The notes beneath the pieces were generated by a model. The model had not been told where the DNA came from, did not search any database, and was given only the letters and a program-made list of their open reading frames with translations. The position numbers and the translations under genes are program-made. Shown piece by piece: positions 53,881 through 64,000 of a stretch of 64,000 bases of DNA; the first letter of the stretch is position 1; the number at the start of each line of letters is the position of its first letter. The stretch covers positions 1,247,046 through 1,311,045 of the forward strand of contig NC_091744.1 of NCBI RefSeq assembly GCF_043380555.1, in the 5' to 3' direction. Origin of the DNA: Nothobranchius furzeri. Its lineage: Eukaryota; Chordata; Actinopteri; Cyprinodontiformes; Nothobranchiidae.

Positions 53881-56800
53881 ACATCTTCTGTGATCTCTTT
53901 ATCATCACATTTTCCATCTAATAAACCAGAAATTCTCATGAATGTATTTATTTTTTAATCCTGCAACCTTTGTAATACAAATTGATTTTCCATTTTCACC
54001 AAACTGTCATCTCTGTAGCTACTCCAGTGAGATTGGGCTCAGTAGTCTCACTATAGTGTGTTGAAGTCACACAGTCATTCTTATACCATCCAAACTACTT
54101 TCCATCGTCTGCTGGGAAGGTCAGAACCCGGACGCTTTGTAAGAGTGGATTTGTATTCATCATATCTCCATTCACACCAAACAAGGGAACCTCGGGAAGC
54201 CGGCGGTGCGGTGTCATCTCTCTGCAGGTACTCTTCACACGGCCTCTGTCTTCCACTCCCACACTAAACGTTTAAGTTGATGCATCATTCTGACAATGAT
54301 TTTCCTGAACCCGCCTTGTCCAGCTCAATCCTGCAAATACAAGATTTTTGCTTTGTTTCGCAGTATGCATGTCATACTTTGTGTTTTCTTCTGGTTGTAC
54401 TTTAAATTTAAAGCAAATAAATAAATAAATGCAACTTAGACCATGGGGATCAGTAGAGGAGTATTTCACGTTTGGCCGTGGAGGCTTAGTTCACGGGGAG
54501 ACAGGAGGAGGAGGTGGTAGGAAAGGAGACAGATGGAGGGGTGGAGGGAAGAAGGGAGGAAGTGAGAAAAAAGGGGATGGGGCGGGGGGGATGGGGGTCT
54601 TGGGCTGAGGGAGATGTAAGTCAGAACGGTTTATTGTGTGCAGAGTCCATACTGAAGGTGCAAGGACGATATCTCCTTCATGACAACAAGCACACAGATG
54701 ACTGTGCCTGTTGAGTCTATAAAAAGTTCAATTAATTCATCGCCACCTGCAGTAATTCATGTCCTGTTGCTGCAGCTTCAAACTGAAGAAAAAAACTATT
54801 TTAATCAGCGCTAAATGTTTTGTAAAAAAAAAAAAAAGTCAGAATAATACAAACAACAGAGATGACAAAAGGTATGTTGGCCAAAAACGCTGGAGTTAAA
54901 TTTGAAAAATGAACAAATGTTCATTAAGGGCGTAGAGAAAAAGGTGATAAAAGATTTTAGAGTGACACGTAGTCACAATTTTCCTCGACTCTGAGATACT
55001 TGGAAGTTAGATCCGTCAGTTTTTCTTCATTTTGACCACATCTCAGAGGAGAATTTCATCCTAAGTGTTTGGATGTTTTGTTCTTCCACAACGTCCTCAA
55101 GGACACCAGCTGGTAAGCGGATACAGCAAGCAGTGAACAGTCCTAAACCTGTGGGAGGCAGAGCAGGGAATTAGAGTCTAACTTTCTTCCATTGACAAGA
55201 AACTTGTGGGCGTTTCATTCCAGGCCAACAAAAATGACAATAAATAAAACAAAAACATTGGATATTTAGTGAGAGACTGAGCTGTAAACTCAAGTTCACA
55301 GACAGGCAAGTAAAAAGGAGCCCTCCGAGGAGGGATCACGGGTAATTAACTACTAGTTTTTCCATAATACTACGGCAGCTGGGGGTTGATTCAACAATAA
55401 TTTTACAGGTAAAGCCTCTTTAACCCCGCGTGCGGAATGGATGCGTATCTAAATATGTTCGGCTTCTGAAAAAAGAAAAGAAAATCAAATGCAGAGTTGC
55501 AGAATCTTTCCGCATGTTTTTTTATGTTTTCCAGACACCGCGTGTAGATTGTCATTACGTAGAAAAATTATATGAGCTAGACAGGAAGTTAGTCATGTCC
55601 CAATGAGGTGCATCCCATTTATTTCTAAATACGACACGTGTTGTTGTACTGGGTCACATGCCTGTAAAGATCGTAGTGATGAACCAAGGGCATCTGAGTG
55701 GTGAAGGGTTAATGTTCACTATTGCATACCAGCACCTCTAGACACCCATAGTTGTCAGCGCATGAACTCGTGAGCAAGGTTGCACGGACGTTATGCACAC
55801 GATCTGCAGTCGATGTATATGGAATTCTGTTCGGAAGCTGCACAGATTCCCGTCCGCATCCGTTCTGTGCTGGGAGTAAATGACTCACTTCTACAACACG
55901 TTTTCTTCTTTCACAATAGGTCAAAAGTGGACTAAGGTGTTTTTGAATCGGGACACAAAGGCTGTAAACAACAAATGAGGTGAAACAGAACAGGAGAAAG
56001 TACATTAAAAGGGAAGAGAGAGCCGCAACATCACAACTGAGCTGAGCTGCATGTTTTTTTTCACAGCCGGTGTTGCATTACATTTTCACGGATATGGAGG
56101 AAGGTAGTGGAGGCGATTACAGTTAACAGATGTCAGAGAAAAAGGTGTTTTTCTGAAGTTTATTTTGAACAGAATAAAAAAATGTGGGGAAAAATTGGGA
56201 AGTATTTTGCTGAATGGAGAAGAAGTTTTGCACAAATATCAAAGGAACAGAGGAGGAGACCAACCTGGAGGGATCTTCCTCTTCAGAGAAGCTTCCTTTC
56301 ACCTTGATGCTGTTCATTTTGTCATCAAGCATCCCATAACTTAGCGTTACCTGTAGACACACACACACACACACACACACACACCAGTGAGAAAAACTGC
56401 AGCGGTGTTTATTCTGTGTACATAAGCATGTGCTACCACCTGATGTGGGATGCTTCTTTGACTTATGAGTTGCAGGTTTTCCAGGTGGGAATGAAACAAA
56501 GGACAGTGGACCATTGAGATTCCTAGTCGTTTTTCCACAATGAAGCCCACCGTGCAGTCATCCGGGAGACGGATCTTCTCTGATGTCCTCTCAAAATGCG
56601 AACCACTGAATTAAACACACACACATTTGCTTCTTTAACTCTTTTAACCCCAAACTTTGTCAAACACATCTACACAGTGAGAAACTTTGAATTGTTCCAG
56701 GGGAAACTTTAACAACAATAAAGTCGCTTTCAAGCTGCCGAACTCTTACCCAACAGAGACGTTACTGGTGAGTTTGCATCTTGTGCTCCGTTAACTTTTC

Positions 56801-57239
56801 ATTTCGTGTTTTTAGTGCTGACCTTCTCCAAAGAACACCATATTTTTGGACTTTTTTGGATTTCCTACCATCTAGCCCTGAGCAGCGATCAGTCTCGGCT
56901 CTTTGAGAGCACTGTTGCGCAGACAGCTGAGATCTACCTTGGACTTGTGTTTCAACCCTTTTAGGATTTAGTCGGCTTTATTTTATTTATTTATTTTCAT
57001 CAAAATCATGCTGCAGATTAATGCGGTTAAAAAAATCAAAAGAATGCCACTGCTCTAACAATTTTAGAGCTTTCTCGTTTGAAATATTTTTTAAGTCTGA
57101 TGACAGCTGAAAAAAGGCCATCATTGTTAGCTTTATTCCTGTGGTGAAGGAATGAAGCACTAAATAATATGTCTGTGTGGAATTCTCCTAGATTTTACCT
57201 GATGTTCTTATCCATCTTACTGACTTGCAATTTGGAGTT
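53881..57239. other. no gene recognised
   Basis: Long AT-rich to mixed stretch. Purine-rich patch at 54500-54610, A-run at 54824-54837, AC microsatellite at 56357-56384. Frames on both strands are short and domain-free. 56880-56960 shares 'cagtctcggctcttt' with 24945. Confidence 0.4.
56357..56384. repeat. AC microsatellite
   Basis: About 14 AC units. Confidence 0.95.
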
Positions 57240-57545
57240 TTGATCTCCACAAAAAACACAAGCCTGGAGGAGATGCTGCCATGTGGGGAAGTTGCTAATG
57301 CTTACGGTTAGCTTAAACTAACAGCCTTCCCCGTCGTGAGTCAAGATGGGTGAGTCCATGAATGTTAAGTGACAGTGTGATGTAGATCTGTCAGGCTTTT
57401 AAAATCCTAGCATTGTGGTTTTTCTGTCAGAAGCTAATGCAGGAGATAGGTGTAGGAGACTATTTCGGCTTGCATGGAAAAACTCAAAGTGACTGATTAT
57501 ATTCAATAATAATATTAATAATAATAAGTGATTTTACAGTGAACT
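57240..57545 (+). repeat. three-copy dispersed repeat of unknown class, copy 2
   Basis: Matches 62550-62825 in the same orientation and 24005-24430 inverted. Landmarks: 'gttagcttaaact', 'cgtgagtcaagatgggtgag', 'tccatgaatg', 'gtgatgtagatctgtcagg', 'aggtgtaggagac', 'gtgactgattata'. Confidence 0.7.
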
Positions 57546-58299
57546 ACACCTTTAACATAATGTTATTATTCTTTTATGTAGCATCTTTCTGTCACATAAA
57601 CACATCTGGGTAATTTAAACTACAATCAAAGCATATCATCAGTCTGATGAGTAATAGATAAATGCCACTACTGATGCAAAAATAACATGTTTAGAATACC
57701 TTTGAAAGAAATTTTATCAAAATAAAATATATGCTTAAAACCATACAATGCAACTTTTTTCAGATTTTTTGTCATTTTCTTAAGCCAGTATGTGCCAAAA
57801 CAACCTTTTACAAGGTTAATGAAAAGTCACTCGGACCCCCACTGTCCTCTGTGGCCAGAATACTACACTTGCAACTTCAGAGTGCTGGTACGGTCGCTGT
57901 TGGACGCTAGTCTGTTTCTTGCACATTTCCTGCATGTTTTAGATCGTGAACACAGCTGATTTGTTTGATTTAGTTATGAATCGCTCCTGTAAAAACTGAT
58001 GAAGGCTGAGGAGGCATTTCAGCTGATAGATTAAGGTGTTAAAATGACAAACACTCAGTGAGGAGAGGAATTTTCCACTAGCAACGCTAGGGGGTGCTAA
58101 AAGCAAGCCTAAACTGCTTAGTATCCTTTTAAAGTAAAAGAAGAAAAGCAGAATTTAATTAATTTCCTGTGTGTGAGGGTCACTCCAATGAGTGTTTAAG
58201 ACATTTTTTCTGCACTGACACACCTGACTTGAATCAGCAGGTAATTAATAAAAGTCTGCAGACCTTGAGGACGCAATTAAGAGGTCATCCAAGCACTGA
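57546..58299. other. unassigned, with second copy of the two-copy repeat
   Basis: 57830-57900 is the inverted partner of 49940-50020 ('tctgtggccagaatactaca', 'cttgcaacttcagagtgctg'). Surrounding DNA up to 58130 may belong to the same longer repeat ('acgctagggggtgctaaa'). Confidence 0.35.
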
Positions 58300-58828
58300 G
58301 GCTCAGTCCACACTAGCCGGGTATCTCCCAAAACAAAGACACAATTTTCTATTGTTCATCCATACGAAAACGCTGATTTACGCAACGATAATACATGTTT
58401 TTGAAAACTTTGGCGGAAGTGAAGATTTGTGTTTTCTCCGTTTTAAGAGTTTCTGTGTGGGCAGAGTTTTTGGTTGTCCCTGTCTGCGAGAAAAATGCTG
58501 ACAGCCCATGTGCGACCTGTGTTTACGCTGCAACATTTAACAAGTAGTTAAACTAGTTATGAAACTGCATTTAAGAGCGATTCTACCTCCTTATCGGTCC
58601 ACACAAATGAGCTAGGTGCCATGTTTCATGTTTTGTTGGAGTAGGGAGATGAAATGGATGGGATTCGGGGGAACTACTGCCGCCCACAGGTCTGGTATGC
58701 CTGTGGATGTGCTTAACAATGCACTTACGCGGTTACGTGTGGATGGAGTTTTTTCCAAGAATGAGGTGGTGTGGATGCTATTTTTGGGATATTAGTCTTT
58801 TTTAAAACAGCTACATGTGGACAAGGCC
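58300..58828. mobile_element. MITE with 3-bp TSD (Harbinger-like)
   Basis: Ends GGCTCAGTCCACACTAGCCG and, inverted, GGCCTTGTCCACATGTAGCTG-like; both share the GTCCACA core. TGA flanks both sides (58297-58299, 58829-58831). 529 bases, no coding function visible. Confidence 0.55.
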
Positions 58829-60914
58829 TGAATCAGCTGTTTTGGAGAAGGAAAACAACAAAAACACGTGGGACGCTGCACTCGAGAGCCAGCATCGGAC
58901 ATTGCTGGTGAAGACTTCTCTCTTTTTTCTTTAACTTTTTCTCCAGGCTGTAAAATTTTGCACAAGCAACAATTTCCCAGTAGTTATTTTTATAGACATG
59001 AATCTTTTTTTTCTGTTTCTGTACATGAATGATTGCAATTTAATATTTTTAACTTTTAAAAAACTTTTTACTGTGAGACAAGAGAAAATTAGCTGAATTA
59101 GGTCTCACATTAGGAAACTAGCTTGTTATTTTACTTCAGAAGTGAAAGATAATGATGCACATGCCTGGCCCATGGAGACATCTTCTCTGCCAGTCGTTGA
59201 TTCAGACAGAAACCTGCTCCTCCGGTAGCAAACCAGAACTGGACCTTCCTCTGAGACAGAACACAAACAGGCAACAATCTATAAATAAAAACACACTGCA
59301 CTGATTAGAATATGGGTTACACTAAATTGGCTTCAGTTGCAGACAAAAACACACAGTGGCCCTGATGCCTGTTTCTTTGATTTAGTCATTTAAGTATCTG
59401 CCGATTTTAAGTACCACTGCATTAGTTGCAGTATTTATCTTTTTCTGCTTTGCAGCACAAACATGCAGATTGCAAACGATAAGAGGTATTAAACTAAATG
59501 TATTAGAATCAATGCAAGTTCCTGTGGAGGATCACAGAGTAGGGAGATAGTCTACCAACACAGATCATACGGTTTGTCCTGTTTATTTCTGCAAACTGCC
59601 AGTTGAGGTGGCTCGGGCATCTGTGTAACGTCCAGCAATGGCCAGTTTTTAGTTACAGTTTGACCATTCAACATCTGGTCAAAAAGGAGATACGAGACTG
59701 CACGTGTCCCCTCTAAATCAGCCTGCCTTCATCCCACCAGCTGGAGCTCAGAGCCTGCAGCTCTGAAGACAGATAACGAAATGTCAACAATAACATTCTC
59801 TCCTCAAGGTCCAAACTTTCAGGACTCTTCATGCCTCCATATAAGGAACACTCGCAGCCCGGATTTCCTAAACCAGCTATGAACTACAACTTATAAGCTA
59901 GATAATCATTAAATAAACATTTGTTTATTGCTACTTATAATAATTATAATATAATGAAATGTTTAATTAATCTGTGCTCAATGATTGAAGTGTGAAATGA
60001 ATGTTATGTTATGATTACAGTGATTGAAATATGTTTCAGCATGTTTACATGACAAGGTCATCACCATTTGCACTCACACAAGGACAAAGTAAAGTTAAAC
60101 TCATGACACATAAATAGTCCTTTACCCAGATCAGAGCCTCTGGTATGAAAGAAGGCGTGTGTTTCTGAGATTCTTGGTAATATTCCTCAAACTTGTCAAC
60201 CTCTGGTTGGCTACACAAATCATAACATGAGAAAGCTTCAGACCGGCCATCTGAAGCCAAAGACCTCCTTAACCACCAAAGCTTTTGACACGTCGTCAAA
60301 ACCTTTTTGCACCTGCGAATCTGATAAAGCAAACAGTTCCTGCAGAACAAGCTGATATTGTTTAGACTCCTTCAGAGTCCCAGACGCGCGGTTCCATCCA
60401 TCTGTCGCGATCCGAGACATCTCTGGACTGGAGAAGTCAGTGCGGTGGTATATCTACTGGACCTTCTGTGCCAGAGGTCATCCGACCTCTCTGACCTTCG
60501 GATCCACTAAGAGGGTCTCCGAAACGGGTGAAGTAGACACACAGATAGCGTCTGATGTGCCTTTGATAATAATCATCTCCATAGCGTAGCGCAACCCAAA
60601 TTCTTTTACATCCAGAACTCAGCTCTCCTAGATCCGGAAGTTCTGATGACATCGCATTCACACATAGGTTTCATACATCACATCTAGTTTCATCCATCAC
60701 AGTAAATGTTAGTTAACTGGTCATGTTTTAAGTGTTGGTAAAATAAATTCTTACTTTTATAAACCTGACTGTTTTCTGAATCAAAATGAAGTGTGTACAA
60801 TCCCCAAATAAATAAAGAATCCTAGAATTGCCTGATTAAACACCGTAAAGACCAAGCAGGGTTGATATTCTATATTTAGATAGAGGGTCGCAGCTTATTG
60901 GTCATAAGTAGAGG
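58829..60914. other. unassigned, weakly coding-like near 60045-60661
   Basis: On the minus strand three short frames (60437-60661, 60238-60420, 60045-60350) lie head to tail with gene-like composition ('SELPDLGELSSGCKRIWVAL', 'SRIATDGWNRASGTLKESK', 'LCSQPEVDKFEEYYQESQ'). I do not recognise them. They may be one decayed protein of a mobile element. The rest is AT-rich. Confidence 0.25.
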
Positions 60915-60989
60915 TAATATATATATATATATACATATATATACATATATATATGTATATATATGTATATATATATACATATATATACA

Positions 60990-61020
<31 letters not shown>

Positions 61021-61045
61021 GGAGAAAGAGAGAGAGAGAGAGAGC
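60915..61045. repeat. TA-rich self-complementary repeat followed by GA run
   Basis: About 105 bases of TA/TATACA/TATGTA units that can fold back on themselves, followed by GA repeats at 61024-61044. Confidence 0.9.
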
Positions 61046-61089
61046 GCTCTTAAAGCACTCAATTTACCAAACCCTACATCTGATTAGTA

Positions 61090-61335
61090 TATCTCCTGGA
61101 CATCTCCCTAATGAGGTTTTTCGGGCACGTCCAACCGGGAGAAGACCTGAAGGACGAACCAGGACATGCTGGAGGGACTATCACAGCTGGACAGGGAACG
61201 ACTTAGGATTCCCCGGAGGAGCTGGTCCAAGTGGCTGGGGAGAGGGAAGTCTGGGCCTCTCGGTTTAGGCTGCCGCTGCGACCCAACCCCGGGTAAGCAG
61301 CCGAAAATGGATGGATGGATGGATGGATGGACAAT
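61090..61335 (+). mobile_element. RTE/Rex3-type LINE, 3' end
   Basis: The plus strand reads 'EVFRARPTGRRPEGRTRTCW' and 'RDY', then in shifted frames 'GEGSLGLSV' and 'CDPTPGKQPKMDGWMD'. It ends with about seven GGAT units (61307-61331). This is the terminal part of the family seen at 8421-9245 in opposite orientation, 5'-truncated. Confidence 0.75.
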
Positions 61336-62549
<1,214 letters not shown>

Positions 62550-62825
62550 CTATGTGGTGGTGTTGCTAATGCTAACAGTTAGCTTAAACTAGCTGTTTCC
62601 TGCACGTTAAACTAACAACAGCGTTCCCCATCGTGAGTCAAGATGGGTGAGTCCATGAATGCTCAGTGACGGTGTGATGTAGATCTGTCAGGTTTATCAG
62701 ACGCTAATGCAGCAGATAGGTGTAAGAGACTTTTATGATGTAGCCGGCATGAAAAACTCACAGTGACTGATTATAATCAGAAAAAAATAATTTAAAATGT
62801 TTTTAGTGAACCACACCTTAAATAT
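62550..62825 (+). repeat. three-copy dispersed repeat of unknown class, copy 3
   Basis: Same landmarks as 57240-57545 ('gctaatgctaacagttagct', 'gtgagtcaagatgggtgagt', 'gtgatgtagatctgtcagg', 'cagtgactgattata'). Confidence 0.7.
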
Positions 62826-64000
62826 TTTAGAATATGATATTTTTCCTCTCTTATTTCTGCAATTAGATTCATGATTCACCTTTCTCTCTTCCCGTAACAT
62901 CTCATTATCTTTTTCGCAACCCCTCTCTTTATTCCCCCCTTTCCTTTCAGCTCATTTGTAGCATTATTCCCATTCCTCCTCCCATTCCCCTCACATTACA
63001 GCCAGGAAATCAAAAACGACAGGCAGCTTTAGATGTAAAAACAACAAGGAGAGAAGCCTGACATTCGTTTTTATTTTTCTCACTAGGAAAAAAAAAACAG
63101 CAAAATGATGAAGGAAGGAAAGAGAGGGAGAGAGAGCAGAAGGGTAACAGGAAGCAAAGACTAATAAAGATCTATTTTCAATATAAATGGATGCAATCAG
63201 AGCAGAGAACGTGACGCTAAAGTGATCGAGAGAGCAATTTCAAGAAATGAACTAGAGATTGAAACGTGCAGCTTACGGGAATCAGCATGCAGTTAAACGC
63301 CATTTAAGCATTAGTTCTGTGAGCTCACACACACACACACACACACACACGGACAATTAAATGTTCATTTCTTTCACTACACACCTGTTTGTGTGTCTAA
63401 AAAAGTCCTAAAACGGATTGCTTGTGTGCCAAAAATCCAAACAAAATTCTAATCACTCAAAATAGTCCCAAGGTGAACAAACACAATAACCCTCCGTGTT
63501 CCTCCTTTGACTCATTCATCCACACACAGACTTGATTACATCCTCATTCATCATCCCTGCAGCACTGATGAGAGGGAAAATGGAAAATAATTGAACGTGT
63601 GAATTTTCAAAGGCCTCCGCTTTGTTTTACGGCTCTTGAGGATCTCCAGCAGAGCAAAAAGATCCGAATGAACGACGGGTCGCTGCAGGAAGAGAAAAGG
63701 CTGTAAAATGTGAGCGCTAATTAGAAAAAGTTGGTAGAAGATGATTATTTATTAGAGCAGCAGATGTTATCTAAATCTTAAATTCACATTTACTTCTTTT
63801 TATTATTTCAGACAGCATGAATGGTTTTTTTTTTCTCATTGTTTTGTCAGTTTTCTTATGTTTGGTCATAAGCTCGCCAGTACCGTCAGATAATAAGCAA
63901 AATCTGTCAAAAAGGCTGTGGCCCTGTTTATTTTACAGATAATGATCTAAAATCTGATGTTTTTATAGTCCAGAGTGTTTCACAGCAAACATTTGAGCAG
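62826..64000. other. no gene recognised
   Basis: AT-rich with pyrimidine-rich and purine-rich patches (62930-63000, 63080-63150) and a CA microsatellite at 63326-63350. Confidence 0.4.

Overview
The window is a repeat-dense stretch of a ray-finned fish genome, most likely a percomorph teleost. The evidence is the repertoire: L2-, Rex1- and RTE/Rex3-type LINEs, tRNA-derived fish SINEs with an L2-like tail, many hAT and PIF/Harbinger derivatives with intact target-site duplications (TSDs), and a fish-type endogenous retrovirus with a gamma-like envelope. I see no prokaryotic features and no rRNA, tRNA or CRISPR locus. No intact multi-exon host gene is visible. The best host-like coding pieces are a THAP zinc-finger exon behind a promoter-like block (12701-13022) and a CCDC106-like terminal exon (33447-33690). 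Both sit among mobile elements.

Layout. 133-3925: near full-length L2 LINE on the minus strand, with endonuclease and reverse transcriptase, broken by frameshifts. 4905-7370: L2-like and RTE relics. 8421-12530: composite minus-strand LINE block in which an RTE/Rex3 3' part is joined to a Rex1-type 5' part; a Harbinger-type element (9246-10247) sits inside the RTE part. 12535-13599: dispersed repeat, promoter-like block, THAP exon and a Harbinger-type element carrying a MADF-coding exon. 17956-19941: degraded hAT. 20003-21487: second L2 copy. 22260-23774: hAT internal-deletion derivative with a perfect 8-bp TSD, retaining both ends of its transposase. 25049-25591: second MADF-bearing Harbinger copy. 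26516-30010: SINEs and another L2 fragment.

30490-34000 looks like a broken CCDC106-like locus. A 1.7-kb hAT with a perfect TSD lies beside or inside a candidate exon, a Rex1 internal-deletion copy lies in the following intron-like stretch, and the last exon is still open. 35200-36300 is a non-autonomous hAT. 38051-38626 is a hAT MITE with a SINE nested inside it.

40914-49927 is a defective endogenous retrovirus on the plus strand: gag (three in-frame stops and a hAT insertion), protease and reverse transcriptase (stops, frameshifts, an altered catalytic box), no integrase, env (two in-frame stops, transmembrane subunit open) and a 3' LTR. No 5' LTR is found. Between the pol remnant and env lies a segment whose only coding-like frame runs antisense and predicts a small membrane protein; this is the most unusual signal in the window.

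50852-64000 holds a fourth L2 copy lacking its catalytic box, two further MITEs, an RTE tail, three-copy and two-copy dispersed repeats of unknown class, and long simple repeats. Much of the remaining AT-rich DNA shows nothing I can name. All calls rest on reading motifs, repeat ends and TSDs by eye; no database search was possible.
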